The notes beneath the pieces were generated by a model that was given only the letters and a program-made list of their open reading frames with translations, made no database searches and was not told the DNA's origin. Below, one piece after another: positions 11,343 through 24,300 of a stretch of 64,000 nucleotides of DNA. Every line of letters begins with the position of its first letter. Positions within the stretch are counted from its first letter, which is position 1. The translations under genes and the position numbers were made by a program. The DNA is from Bombyx mori (lineage: Eukaryota > Arthropoda > Insecta > Lepidoptera > Bombycidae): contig NC_085108.1 in NCBI RefSeq assembly GCF_030269925.1, positions 3,286,001-3,350,000 of the forward strand, in the 5' to 3' direction.

Positions 11343-11668
11343 TGCGACTTTTTTTTATTTTTATTGCTTCTATGGGTTGACGAGCTCACAGTCCACCCGG
11401 TGTTAAGTGGTTACTGGAGCCCATAGACATCTACAACGTAAATGCCGCCATCCACCTTGAGATATAAGTTCTAAGGTCTCAGTATAGTTACAACGGCTGC
11501 CCCGCCCTTCAAACCGAAACGCATTACTGCTTCACGGCAGAAATAGGCGGGGTGGTGGTACCTACCCGTGCGGACACAAGAGGACAATCATTTACGTCGT
11601 AGATGTCTATGGGCTCCAGTAACCACTTAACAATATGAGCTCGTCTACCCATCTAAACAAAAAAAAAT
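11343..11668. mobile_element. Fold-back pair of Bm1 fragments
   Basis: 11343-11585 is Bm1 in minus orientation. It switches abruptly near 11586 to a plus-orientation Bm1 3' segment (TTTACGTCGTAGATGTCTAT to AAACAAAAAAAAA), so the two are joined head to head. Confidence 0.82.
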
Positions 11669-12099
11669 TCAGATCAGCTCACCAGTCAAGGTGAAGTAGC
11701 CCCTCAAGGCTATTGGCAGATATATAGGGACAAATACCTCATTTAAATTAGGCTCTGGTCCGCGTACTCTTATCGCTGGATGTACTGTGGATGAGCAATC
11801 TGGTCGACGGTGTATCGCGTTCCAACCCGGGAGTCTGGTTCTGATCCAGTGCCACCGCCCAGCCGTCTTGATGGGCCGTTGCTCTGCGGAGACAGGCTTG
11901 GCTGGTTGTCAACATTCGCCTAATTTACCCATTGGTCGGGCGTCCTCAGGGTAGCGCCGTGAGTCTGGTTGCCTTGTTAACCGTGGTAGCCCCTTGGAGA
12001 TAGTAACATCGGGTGAGAGAGTGTAAGGGAAGTCGTTTAGTGGGTATGTAAAAAATTAGTCCCACGGTCCGCTCCTGACTACTATAGACTAGTCAATTG
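11669..12099. other. Non-coding, possibly LINE 3' untranslated sequence
   Basis: GC-richer than its neighbours and directly upstream of repeat B. It may be the rest of the element from which repeat B comes. No open frame. Confidence 0.35.
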
Positions 12100-12375
12100 T
12101 TTTTTTTTTTCCTACCTATGCTGATAGCCTTGAGAGGCTATTTCAGCTTCACCATAACGTGTGTAGGTGAGCTCACGGGGCTCAAACCGGAGTGTTGCTA
12201 TCACTGACCCTAGCAAGAGCAGTGCTTCGCAGAATCTACCACCGGATCGGAAACGCGACCCACTGAGAAGATCCGGCGAGAAAATCAGTGGGCTTTGTCT
12301 ATGGGTTAATTCGCTCGTCGAGCCCTTCGTCGCAAGCGACGGGTTCGACGAGGACGGTCACCGGTGCTTGTGGTG
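12100..12375 (+). repeat. Repeat B
   Basis: T-run start, AGCCTTGAGAGGCT hairpin and the GATCCGGCGAGAAA block are all present; it ends at the GACGGTCACCGGTGCTTG segment. Confidence 0.85.
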
Positions 12376-12645
12376 ACTTGTCAAGACCCCGTGCGCCCCA
12401 AGCGCGAAAACCTAACCAAATTCGGCCTCCTGCCCGTAATAAAAAAGTCGTGAAACTAAGTATGCCCGTAAATCACTCCGTATACACGAAATGACATCAC
12501 AACAAAACGAAAGTGAGAGTGAATCAGCTTTCGTGTCCGAAATGGCTTATTGTCTCGTAATTTGTGGGTTTCGTCATAACCGCGCCGTCTTCGTCGGAAT
12601 TATCGTGTTGTTACTGGCGACAGGACATTAACACTAACGTATTTC

Positions 12646-13050
12646 GAAGTCGTCGTGGCCTAAAGGATAAGACATCCGGTGCATTCGTGTTGAAGCGATG
12701 CACCGGTGTTCGAATCCCGCAGGCGGGTACCAATTTTTCTAATGAAATACGTACTTAACAAATGTTCAGGATTGACTTCCACGGTGAAGGAATAACATCG
12801 TGTAATAAAAGTCAAACCCGCAAAATTATAATTTGCGTAATCACTGGTGGTAGGACCTCTTGTGAGTCCGCACGGGTAGGTACCACCGCCCTGCCTATTT
12901 CTGCCGTGAAGCAGTAATGCGTTTCGGTTTGAAGGGTGGGGTAGCCGTTGTAACTATACTGAGACCTTAGAACTTATATCTCAAGATGGGTGGCGCATTT
13001 ACGTTGTAGATTTCTATGTGAGCTCGTCCACCCATCAAAGCGATAAAAAA
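12646..13050 (+). mobile_element. Bm1 SINE, near full length with Pol III head
   Basis: Head GAAGTCGTCGTGGCCTAAAG supplies an A-box-like site and GTGTTCGAATCCC a B box. The body and A-rich tail follow. It lacks about 40 bp just before the tail. It could still be a Pol III template. Confidence 0.92.
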
Positions 13051-13202
13051 TTTTTTTTTTATATAGTTACTGTTTAGTTAGTATATAGTTAATATCTGGT
13101 GTTCCCGTCTGTCTGAATCACTCTCTCCGGACCTCCAATATGTTTCGTTAGTCCGAAATCGACTTTCGAGTAAAGCAACGCGCATTACCCAACACGGAAC
13201 TA

Positions 13203-13486
13203 TATGAGTCGACTATTATCAAAGCCGGCAATGTGACTTTTGGACAATTATTGGTAAATCAGAAAAACGAATTATTGACTTTGTATTCCATTGGCAGTCA
13301 CAAAACTCTTCTGAACGACTTCTTAGATAAATAACAGGTTAACTATTAACCTTTATTTAATGCAGGTTTTGAACCGTATTCTTTGAAGGAGACGATTATA
13401 TTTAAATCAATCTGTATTGACATATCAATAATTTTTTTTTGTCCAAATGCACAGATTGCCCCACCTTTGATAATAGACAACTCATA
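13203..13486. mobile_element. MITE, Tc1/mariner-like, copy 2
   Basis: A 284-bp relative of 2040-2331 with the same inverted ends and TA on both sides (13201-13202 and 13487-13488). Confidence 0.85.
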
Positions 13487-13617
13487 TAGTGAACATGAGC
13501 GGTGTTCAAAATATAATAACATTAGCCGAGGGGCAAGTCACACAGTTTTATCTGGCCCCAAACTAGGATTCTCTGCGGGAATATCGAGAAACTATGGGAA
13601 TCAGAAAGTGCGACACA

Positions 13618-13981
13618 TCTAATACATAAAATTCTCGTGTCACGGGGTGCGTGATTGAACTCCTCCGAAACGGCTTGACCGATTTTCGTGAAACTTAGCG
13701 TGCATATCGGTCAGGGTTGAGAATCGAACAACATCTATTTTTCATCCCCTTAAATGTTAAGGGTGGTCCGGTCCACCCCTAAAATAATTTTTTTATTTTT
13801 TAGACAAAATTTTTTGTTTTTACTTTTTTATGATACAGCATACAAAAATACATACAACCCTAAATTTTCACTCATTTACCACATCCTTACACACTTACAA
13901 TAAGTTAGTTTTTTTCTACACTAGAAATTCCCTAGAAATCTTATATAATTATGGCAAAACAACGTTTTCCGGGTCAGCTAG
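13618..13981 (+). mobile_element. Helitron, family H3-like
   Basis: Starts TCTAATACATAAAATTCTCG, contains the AACGGCTTGACCGATTTTCG block, and ends CCGGGTCAGCTAG directly before T. No coding capacity. Confidence 0.72.
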
Positions 13982-14123
13982 TACTTATGTACTTTTTTGT
14001 GGGGTAGATTGTGGCATCGCTGGGTGGGTGAGATCACAGCCCCTTTAGTGAACGGTCGATTTGTCGTCTATTTTATGTACATAAGAGAATAAATAGTCAA
14101 TTCGTTCCATGTCGTTTGGTTCG

Positions 14124-14352
14124 TTTTTTTTTTCTTACCTATGCTGACAGCCTTGAGAGGCTATTTCAGCTTCTCCCTGACGTGTAGATGAGCTCACGGG
14201 GCTCAAACCGGCAGTGTTGCTAACACTGGCCCTAGCAGTAAACTCAGTGGACTGTGTCTATGGGTTAGTTTAGGTTAGAACGGTGACCGGTGCTTGTGGT
14301 ACCTAAAAGCACTGTTAATGGATCGGGAGGATCCGTAATGACGTGTTTGGGC
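14124..14352 (+). repeat. Repeat B with internal deletion
   Basis: Jumps from CCCTAGCA straight to the AACTCAGTGG segment, losing about 75 bp. Confidence 0.78.
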
Positions 14353-14513
14353 ATTCTCTGTAAGAATGTCGGGAAACTAAGGGAACCAGAAAGTGCGAGA
14401 CACACTTATATATTTTTATATATTTATTTTTATGACATAGATGGGTGGATGTGAGCTCCACAGCCCACCTAGTGGACGGTCAATTCGTTCCTTGTCGTCT
14501 GGTTCGTGCATTA

Positions 14514-14718
14514 TTATTTATTTAATTATTTTTGCTGTAAAGCAGTATTGCATTTTGATTTGAAGGGTGACGCAGCCGTTGTACTGTTAAAACTGAGATC
14601 TTAGAAATCATGTCTCGAGGTGGGAGGCGGCATTTACGTTGTAGATGCATAAAGGCTCCGATGAGCACTTAATACCAGCTGGGCCGTGAGATGGTTCATC
14701 CATCTGGGCAATAAAAAA
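14514..14718 (+). mobile_element. Old, diverged Bm1
   Basis: Still aligns along GCTGTAAAGCAGTATTGC to GGGCAATAAAAAATA, with many substitutions. Confidence 0.75.
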
Positions 14719-14721
14719 TAA

Positions 14722-15142
14722 CTAGAGATCCCGCAGTAGTCGAAATTCGACTATAATTAATTGGAATTGTAAGTTTGTACACTATTATGATTGTATTTTA
14801 TACTTCTGTAATTACAAATTTTGCCAAGGCTACGCTATAAAAATATATTAATAAAGACAAACAATATTTAATCTATTCTCAATTTGACCACAGACGTCAA
14901 GAACAAAAGTTTGACAATAAATAGTATGCATGCGTGTGTGCGTCAAACACATGGTATGTAGTGTGTGTAATGTTTTCTTTATTGATTTAATGTATCTTTA
15001 ATGGATTATTTTAAAAAAAATATTAGCATTGTGCACTTCTTCTCTCTATTCTCTATAAGTGTGGAAAATGTCATACTCCTCCGTCCGCGCAATTTTCGTA
15101 AAAAGGGATACAAAGTTTTTGCTTCACATATTAATATATAGA
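14722..15142 (-). mobile_element. Helitron H1, copy 3, complete
   Basis: On + it reads A|CTAGAGATCCCGCAG then the GTCGAAATTCGAC palindrome, and ends ATTAATATATAGA. Both termini are intact. Confidence 0.82.
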
Positions 15143-15939
15143 TTGCATTCCCATTACACAGTACAAACAATTTTAACAATATTGGTCAATAAATATATTA
15201 CTTTACCCAAAAGTTTTGTCACTAATCGTATGGATCGAAGGTGTTGTTACTCAATACTGTTTTAGCTTTCACATTTATGTTCCCGAACGTTCGAACGTAC
15301 GCAATTAATTGCTCTTACAATTAATAATAATACGCGTTTTATTTTGTAATACTTGCGTTGTGTGGCTGCCGCATGTTTGTAACACCGGTCACTCACATTC
15401 GCACGAATACGCAAACCCGCAAGTGTAGGACGGCATTTGCAAAGGGTTATACAAAGTTTTCGCTGCATTCGCGGTTTTCCAAGCTGTGTCGGTTTTTTAA
15501 CAGACATCAAAGCGCGCGAACCGCGAACCTTCGCGTAGTCTCCCACACATTCGTGTGACCAGTTGCGCCCAGGATTGCGAAGGCAATGGACGTTTCGCTA
15601 TTTTCATAGATCGTGACGTCTACTGTGTAGCGTATCTTCATCAAAAGAAATCCCATAAAAACAGCATGGCTGTTAATGATGTTTGGGAAAGAATTCAAAA
15701 CTCTTTTTCTCTTCAATGTTCTATTGACGAATTAAAAAGGAGGAGAAATTCGTGAGACATTCGTAAACAAGTGTAGGAGGAAGCGCAAACGGGTTCGCAA
15801 ATTGAGTATGCGAACCCATTTGCCGCAAAGTTTGTGAATGAATGTTTGACGGCCCTTCAAACATGTGAGTGGCCAGCATAAAGAATGGTTTAAAACAAAA
15901 GTAATATAGTACTTTAGCGGGTTTATTCATAGCGAAATT
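15143..15939. other. Unassigned, rich in short overlapping frames
   Basis: Contains several related short motifs (ATTCGCACGAA, CGCAAACCCGC, GAACCCATTTGCCGC) and the MADF-like frame described separately. It may be remains of a Harbinger-type transposon, but no inverted ends or transposase were identified. Confidence 0.35.
15555..15755 (+). pseudogene. Possible MADF-like DNA-binding fragment
   Basis: The 66-codon frame contains the stretch HKNSMAVNDVWERIQ, followed by CSIDELKRRR. Its order (helix with AW/VW, then a conserved Cys and a K/R-rich helix) recalls the second half of MADF (BESS-associated) domains. It ends in a stop where the domain would normally continue. No neighbouring exon or transposase was found. 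It could be a transposon-derived remnant or chance. Confidence 0.3.
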
Positions 15940-16158
15940 TATTTTTTGCTTGCTGGGTAGACTAGCTCACAGCCCACCTGGTGTTAAGTGGTTACTGGAG
16001 TCCACAGACATCTACAACGTAAATGCGCCGCCCACATTGAGATATAAGTTCTAACCTTCACACCGAAGTCCGAAACGTATGACTGCGTCACGGCAGAAAT
16101 TTTAATAGGCAGAGTGGTGGTACCTACCCGCGCGGACTCACAAGAGGTCCTACCACCG
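15940..16158 (-). mobile_element. Bm1 SINE, head missing
   Basis: Body from CAGCCCACCTGGTGTTAAG to GAGGTCCTACCACCGG, with part of the CTCAGTATAGTTACAACG segment lost. Confidence 0.86.
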
Positions 16159-16334
16159 GAAATGTTTGGGAATTCATTAAAAGTGAAAATCTGTTTTATC
16201 GTATGTGTGGATCGTCGAGGAGAAGCGTCGAGATTCAATGGTAAGGACCGCAGACTAGAAAGAAGGTAGCCAGATTTGTTTGCCCTTTGCGTCTCTCTAG
16301 TCTACCCGTGATCATGGCGCTTGCTGCACTGGTC

Positions 16335-16531
16335 ACCGGCCTCGTCGATTATGACGAAGAGTTCGACGAGTGAACTAAGCCACAGACACAGCCCACTGAG
16401 TTTCTCGACGGATCTTCTCAGTGGGTCGCGATTCCGACCCGGTGGTAGATTCTGCGACCCGGTGAGCTCACCTACCCATTCGCTTAAAGCTAAAATAGCC
16501 CCTTTAGGTTGCCAGTGAATAGGTAGGAGAA
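16335..16531 (-). repeat. Repeat B with internal deletion
   Basis: Retains the GTCACCGGCCTCGTCG end, the TTTCTCGACGGATCTTCTC block and the GGTAGGAGAAA end. Confidence 0.75.
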
Positions 16532-16567
16532 AATGGCCCTTGCCACGATGGTCACGAGTTCGATTCC

Positions 16568-16789
16568 CACATTTTTTTTTTTTATTACTTTGATGGGTGG
16601 ACGAGCTCACAGCCCACCTGGTGTTAAGTGGTTACTGGAGCCCATGGACATCTACAGCGTAAATGTGCCACACACCTTGAGATATAAGTTCTAAGATCTC
16701 AGTATAGTTACAACGGCTGCCCCACCCTTCAAACCGAAACGCATTACTGCTTCACGGCAGAAATAGGCGGGGCGGTGGTACCTACCCGA
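16568..16789 (-). mobile_element. Bm1 SINE, truncated
   Basis: T-run, GGACGAGCTCACAGCCCACC, to GGTGGTACCTACCCG. Confidence 0.88.
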
Positions 16790-16861
16790 CAAACATTGTT
16801 TGATGAACAGTTTTGTTTGCTCATTATTTGGCTGTTTATTATCTATATTAGTATACATTTA

Positions 16862-16985
16862 AACGTGGTGGTAGGACCTCTTGCGAGTCCGTACGGGTAC
16901 GTACCACCACCCTACCTATTTTTGCCGTGAAGCAGTAATGCGTTTCGGCTTGAAGCGTGGGGCAGCCGTTGTAACTATGGCAGTA
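16862..16985 (+). mobile_element. Bm1 middle fragment
   Basis: From GTGGTGGTAGGACCTCTTG to GCCGTTGTAACTATGG. It faces the preceding minus copy. Confidence 0.82.
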
Positions 16986-17152
16986 AGCACTTAACAGCCT
17001 TAAGCCTCCAGCGAATAGGTAGGGGGAAAAAAACAAGCATTGCTTTTATTTCTCAATCTTCCACACGCGCCGATATTCATCTATTGTCACGTTTACCTGT
17101 GTGCATTTTATTGATATAAATAAGTCAAACATCAAACGTGTTTATTACATTA

Positions 17153-17366
17153 CTAGCGACCCACCCTCGCTTCGCTTCGGAAACATTAAAACACACATGA
17201 AACAAACAAAAAAAAATAAAAAAAAAATAAAAAAGTAGCCTATGTTCGTCAGGGACAATGTCGGCTTCTAATGGAAAAAGAATTTTTCAAATCGGTCCAG
17301 TAGTTTCAGAGCCTATTCGAAACAAACAAACAAACAAATCTTTCCTCTTTATAATATTAGTATAGA
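17153..17366 (-). mobile_element. Helitron with complete ends
   Basis: On + it reads A|CTAGCGACCCACCCTCGCTT and ends AATATTAGTATAGA. The (CAAA)n run and TATAATATTAGTATAGA are typical lepidopteran Helitron 5' sequence in reverse. Confidence 0.8.
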
Positions 17367-17848
17367 CAATCAATTAAATTAATTCAATTAAAATTTATAA
17401 ATATTCAATTGAATAATTCAATTCAATTAATAAATATTATAAATTTCAATTCAATTCCGTTTTGTTCGTCGTTTAAGCTTGTGAATTGATATTGTTTTCC
17501 GTTTATCTTGCAATAATCTTTTTCGCTCGTAATGAGCTTTCTTGTATAATGTATTGTCCACTAATTAATAGCTCTGAATTCGAATTTACACACACTATAA
17601 CATAATTTATCTTATTACTAATCTTACCTAAGCAATCACCAAGTTAAACTTATTACTAATGTCACCCAAACAATTACCGATTTTACCGTCATCACTGGTC
17701 TTACCTAAGCTGTCATTGGATTAATTTAATTACTAATTCTAGCTTTACCGCACAACTAAACTATCTATCTATTATTTAACAAAACCGACTTATTTTTTTG
17801 TATATATTTATATTAAAGCTTCATTCTTTTTTTTTCCATTCCGCACAG
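17367..17848. other. AT-rich, presumed intron before the first visible protease exon
   Basis: Ends in a strong pyrimidine tract and the acceptor CACAG. No coding sequence seen. Confidence 0.6.
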
Positions 17849-18304
17849 ATGCCAACGTACCACATCGAGCTCGTAATAAAGCTGATCAAAAGCTACGAAA
17901 GCCCATGTTCGTTCAGACTGAAGGTGTAAGAAAAAGCGACGACAATTCACTATTCCCGAACATAAGTAAACGCAACATCGTATTGCCGGAATTCAAACCG
18001 ATCACTGATGAACAAATGGAGAGAATTAATGAGATTCTAAACGTGCCGGTACAGTCGAAGCGAAAAGCCAAAGAGCTACCGGTCACCGCGGACAGGCGAG
18101 ACGAAAACTGCCCCCAGGGTGGTTCCTGCGAGTTTTTCTTTTACTGTTGGATGGTCGGAGGCCTCTTGGACGGCACCTGCGGCGGGCTACTCAAAGGCTG
18201 CTGCCACAGAGTCGCGAAAGCGGGCGTCCTCGGAGTTCAGGATTCGAACTCCATTGAGTATCCGAACGAGGGATTTAGTTACGGGCCTGTCGTGAATGAC
18301 GAAA
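17849..18304 (+). CDS. Protease exon with clip-like knot
   Basis: Acceptor CACAG, donor GAAA|GTAAGA. The exon begins with the last two bases of a codon and ends after the first base of one. It encodes a hydrophilic, Lys/Arg-rich linker, then the knot beginning [13 protein letters not shown] and ending GLLKGCCHR, then an acidic tail. An in-frame stop follows if the donor is ignored, so splicing is needed to reach the catalytic exons. Confidence 0.88.
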
Positions 18305-21300
18305 GTAAGAGGCATTAATTTCGGAACGTTGCGATGGAACTTAAAGAATTAATTTTCTCATTTTTAATATTATTACGTATTTAATTTGCAAATGTTAACG
18401 GTAAGGGAGCTTTTGTAATGACGATTTATCATCGTTATCATTATCATCGCAACGTTCCTTAAAATGCAGACGAAGATGAAAACACGAAAGCGACTACCGT
18501 AACAGTTTTCACACCGCTGTGTAATGAATTGTAGACGAATAATTAGCACTAGATGATGACCGAGCTTTGCTGGGTTTTTTTTTTTTGATAACGCCATCTT
18601 GTTGTCTCTTAAAAGCGGTTAGTTGCCCTTAATTAAGAAAAATAGTATTATTATTCGCCAATAGGTGTCGGGAAGAGTTGATTATTGAAAACACGAATAA
18701 AACAACATTTTCTGAATATAAATCGTAGCTAGATCGATTTATCGCCCCCGAAATCCCCTGTATACTAAATTTTATGAAAATCGTTGTAGCCGTTTCCGAG
18801 ATTCAGATTATAATAATATATATGTATACAAGAATTGCTCGTTTAAAGGTATAAGATAAGATACGATTTGTCTTATACGTAAAAAAGAAAACGGACTCTG
18901 ATGTAACGTGTAGTTTAAATATATTCGTACGCATGCTGTAGTCCATAAGCCTCGAACTACACATAGTATACTAGCTGGCCCGGCAAACGTTGTTTTGCCA
19001 TGTAAATTATTTCTAGGAAAGATAAATAAGCTAGATACCGACTGCAGCGCCATCTGCCGGGCTGATTGGTAAATCTAAACCATTCTCGAATCCACCTGAA
19101 GGTATACAGAAAATTTCATTAAAATCGGTCCAGCCGTTTAAGAGGAGTTCAATGACAAACACACGCACAGAATAAATATATATATATTATTATAAAGAAG
19201 TGTAGCTTAAAAAGAATGAAATAAAACCACAGCGAACCGAAGAGAAAATTGATTATCACCTTTTTTCTGTTGATACCGATCACGAAGTGGAATGATATCG
19301 ATCCTTGACATCTTGAAGTCGGTGGAAAAGGACCTTATATGATTCCGTCGTATACAAGCAAATAGAACTGGTGGTAGGACCTCTTGTGAGTCCGCACGGG
19401 TAGGTACCACCACCCTGCCTATTTCTGCCGTGAAGCAGTAATGCGTTTCGGTTTGAAGGGCGGGGCAGCCGTTGTAACTATACTGAGATCTTAGAACTTA
19501 TATCTCAAGGTGTGTGGCGCGTTTACGTTGTAGAAGTCTATGGGCTCCAGTAACCACTTAACACCAGGTGGGCTGTGAGTACGTCCATACATCTAAGCAA
19601 TAAAAAAAGAACTAATAAAAGCGTATTCAAAATTAGTTAATTAGTTTCAAATCGTATGAATATAAATCTATCTATATATATAAAAATGAATTGCTGTTCT
19701 TTAGTCTCGCTAAAACTCGAGAACGGCTGGACCGATTTGGCTAATTTTGGTCTTGAATTATTTGTAGAAGTCCAGAGAAGGTTTAAAAGGTAGATAAATT
19801 TGAAAATGCTGGGAATTAAATAAAAATAACAATTTTGTTTTTTCCTTTGATGTGTCCCCCGTCGGACGGATTCCTTTTATTTGTTTCAAGTTTATTTTAT
19901 ACAAAAGTTTAGGTTTTTTATTTATCGATTGAGGCACTAAGAAATCTGCCGGGTTAACTAGTAATAAAAAAAAATTCAAGGCACGTTCGACTGTCAAAGT
20001 TCTCGTCATTTCATTACACATCGGTATGAGGATTGGATTCAGTCGCAACTCACACAACTAACAGAGCTCAGATGTGGTCGTTCGGCAAGACATATTTAGA
20101 ATTATCCGGGCTAAAAAAAAAACCGGTTTGACCCGGTTCCCGAAAACCGGACATCAGATTTTCCAGTCACCAGGTACATTGTGTTGTGTATTGTAAATAT
20201 GTATTATTCTGTTTATTTTCCTAATGTTTTTCTCTCTCGCTCTCTCTCTCTCTCTCTCTCCTAAACAGCTATAATTCTAACTATGTCTTGCTTTTTCACA
20301 TTTATCATTATTAAACTAACGCACTAATGCCACTACTGAAAAGAAATGCTTTTAAATTATTGTTGTAATGCCGCTATAGAGATATTTCGTGTCTCTTTCT
20401 CTATTTCCAGTATTGGCACTCGAGTGAGAAAGACGGATATACTCTAGTTTAAAGGGTGTGTTTTATTGTATGTTTTTTTTTTTTCTTAACAGCTTGAAAA
20501 GGTAAGTGGTGTATTTAATTATATTTAGCCAATGCTTTTCATTAAATTCGACATTGATTTAGGTGGTTTAACCGGCCACCGTCCTCGCCGAACCCGTCGC
20601 TTGAGACGAAGGGCTCGATTAGTAAATTAACCCATAGACACAACCCACTGAGTTTCTCGCCGGATCTTCTCAGTGGGTCGCGTTTCCGATCCGGTGGTAG
20701 ATTCTGCGAAGCACTGCTTCTCGCCGGATCTTCTCGGTGATAATAATAATATTTATTCAAGCCAAAATATAAACATGTACAAGAATTTATAACACTAGCA
20801 TAATAGTGTAAATGGTTTTTTTATAAGGTACACAATAACAATCCCTGACTTTTATGCTAGGAAAACCTGTGTTACAGAAATCAGTGGTTCAGTGCTAGGT
20901 CACCAGGTAAAGTAAGTTAACCAGAGAGAGTGTATGTGTGTATGTGTGTCAAACAATAAAGTATAATAAAGTATTACATTATATATGTCCTATATTTTAT
21001 ATATTATATCAGTCATATACAAGATAAGATTGCATATTATATAAATGTTCCGAACAATAATATTCTCACACTTAACCCATACATCAGCCCGCTGAGTTTC
21101 TCGCCGGATCTTCTCACCAGTTCGTGATTCCGATCCGGTAGTAGATGCATTCCCTAAGCAGCTATCCTTGAGCTGTTAGGTCTCTTTCGGAGGCGCTCGG
21201 GCAGCTGCTAGCAAATCCCACCCCTCCTGGCTGAGCCTTTGCTCGCCCACCTATCCTGACGAAACTGCAAAGTACCTCCGGGCCACCAGTAATCAATCTT

Positions 21301-24300
21301 AAAAAAAAAACCCTCTGGAGACTTGCCAAATGATTTTCAGTGCTTACCTACTTAATATGGGTTCAAGAATGAATTCCCCAAATGAATAATACAAAATTTT
21401 AACAAACTAGGCAAGACGTCTTTAGGAGGCTTTTCCACCTCCAGGCCACCAGTAATCCTTCAATCAGCAAAAAAAAAGGCTTTAAGTTACTCGAAAAGTT
21501 CTGTTGAATTAGGATTATATTAATTTATTCACAGAACAGGAATAATAACTACTGCACTAACCGTCTCAAGTAAACTCAAACATTTTGTTTATTTCTTACC
21601 ACGAGCTATTATGATAAGATCTGCTTGAGACGTTTGAGAATATTTGAGACAGCAGCTTTTAATATAGAATTGACAGACACCCATTGATTGTTCTTTAATT
21701 TCTTATGTGATGATTCTACAAAATGCTATCTCGTTTGAATCACATAAAAATTAACGATTAAACTCAAGTAACAATGAAAATAACAATAAAAGGCACTTTG
21801 GGCGAGGTCGACTCCAGCACTACATCTGATTTTGAGTCGGGCTTAAATAGCGCTCATAGCAAATAAAACACTATCAAAATGGTTTGAAAGCGGTTCTATT
21901 GATTGTATTGTTCCCGGAATGAAAATAGATTTTGTCACTTTCCTGTCTCATCGGTTCTGAAAGGAGCAGTAGAGTCGATATAGAGACGGGATATAATTTT
22001 ATTTCAATGTTCGACAGATGATGTCTTTTATACGTCACGATAGAGTATTAGTTAAACTCACGATCCATCGCTTCTTTTTCTTCTGTTGTATTGTATTCTC
22101 AGACTTTGATTTTTACTGGTGGTAGGACCTCTTGTGAGTCCGCACGGGTAGGTACCACCGCCCCGCCTACTTCTGCCGTGAAGCAATAATGCGTTTCGGT
22201 TTGAAGGGTGGGGCAGCCGTTGTAACTATACTGAGATCTTAGAACTTATATCTCAAGGTGTGTGGCGCATTTACGCTGTAGATGTCTATGGGCTCTAGTA
22301 ACCACTTAACACCAGGTGGGCTGTGAGCTCGTCCACACATCAAAGCAATAAAAAAAAAAAAGTTAAACTCACGATCCATCGTTTTTTTTTTCTGTTGTAT
22401 TGTATTTTCTCACCGTTTTTATCTATTCGAGTCAAATACACGGGCCATTTTAAACTTTTCTATTCTAATGACCTCGAGTTGTTATACTCTAGATACACAG
22501 AACAAATAGGTGAGCTCACGGGGCTCTAACCTGACGACGTTGTTAACCATTAGCCATTTTAAGCTAAGGACGTTTCATGTCCTTAAATAGAACATATTAT
22601 TTACTGGTGGTAGGACCTCTTGAGAGTCCGCGCGGGTAAGTACCACCAACCTGCTTATTTCTGCCGTGAAGCAGTAATGCGTCTCGGTTTGAAGGGTGGG
22701 GCAGCCGTTGTAACTATACCTGAGACCTTAGAACTTATGTCTCAAGGTGGGTGGCGCATTTACATTGTAGATGTCTATGGGCTCCAGTAACCACTTAACA
22801 CCAGGTGGGCTGTGAACTCGTCCACCTATTTAAGCAATAAAAAAAAATAAAAAAAATAGCAGATATAAGATATGATTTTGGTAAATCACAAAATAGCACC
22901 CAAATTCTCATCAATCACAGTGATGAACAGTAGGGGAATTTTCTCCCTAACTATACGCTGGGAACCTAAGAGGCTATTCTAGTTAGAAACCAGAACGGGT
23001 AGGTGAGCTCACGGGCTCAACCTGAGAGAGTTTGCCAACACTAGTCCTAGGAAGCTTCGCGGAATCTACCACTGGGTCGGAATCACGATCCACTCAGAAG
23101 ATCTGGCGGAGAAATTAAGTGGGCTTAGTGCATTCAATCACAAAGACAGACATAAAGATTCGATTTTATATTTTACTAGCTGACCCAGAAGACTTCGTAG
23201 TGCCTCAATCGATATATAAAAGACTAACATTTTTGCATAAAATAAACTTAAAACAAAAAAAGTAATCCGTCCGACGGGGCACAACAAAGGGAAAACAAAA
23301 TTGTTATTTTTATTTAATTCCGAGCATTTTCATATTTATCTAACCTTTTAAACCTTCTCTGGACTTCCAAAAATAATTCAAGACCAAAATTAGCCAAATC
23401 GGTCCAGCCGTTCTCGAGTTTCAGCGAGACTAACGAACAGCAATTCATTTTTATAAATATAGAAGATAGAAGATTAGCCGTACTCGCCCGCTTCGCTGGG
23501 CATTTCAAATTAACATTATTATTTATTGTCATTATTATTAGGGAGTCCAACCTTCGATCAATAATTGATCGAAGAGTCCAACACTCATATAAATATTAGC
23601 GTATCCATTAAGTACCTACATGTATTTTCTACATGGATACCAAGTTTCAAGTCAATCGGATGTATGGTTCAGTAGTTATAAAGGAACATCCGTAAAAACC
23701 ACTGTAGATTTATATATTAGTATAGATATTTAACTCGATATACATTTGAATTTTATTGATCAAATGATGAAGAGTATTTTTAGGGAACGTATCTGGGAAG
23801 TACAGAAATAGTATATAAAAGTTTGATCGAAAACTGACGAAGCTGAAGTCTCTTCATAGACTCAGAAATTCCAAATAATCTATGAGTTCAAGCTTCATCG
23901 AGAGTCTGAACATTTTTTTTTAGTATTGATTAGATGGATGGATAAGCTCACAGCCCACCTGGTGTTAAGTGGTTCCTGGATCCCATAGACATCTACAACG
24001 TAAATGCGCCACTATATATAGGCTTGGCTGTGCCGTTAAAATTGCCGAAATCCGTGGTGAACGTCACTGATCCCTCACCATCAGATTGTATGCTAATCTA
24101 ATTACGGAACAACAAAAAGGGGTTTATGCATAATGTGCGCACGATGACGGACCTCTATGGCTATATATATACAGATTGAAGAAAAGGCGATCGTATTTTG
24201 TTCGCGAATGTACAGCTCAGCTGACTTCATTACGTAACTAGCTTTCACTCCGCGGCGCCACTTAACGCTCGCACACGCTAGGGCTGCGACCGCACACATA

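Noticed and set aside
11343..11668. CRISPR-like or palindromic regulatory array
   Set aside because: The symmetry is fully explained by two oppositely oriented Bm1 fragments.
18305..18318. Reading the protease exon straight through to the TAA at 18316-18318 as a short clip-only protein
   Set aside because: A good donor (GAAA|GTAAGA) lies 12 bases earlier and its phase fits the activation-site exon, so the stop is more likely intronic. A retained-intron form cannot be excluded.
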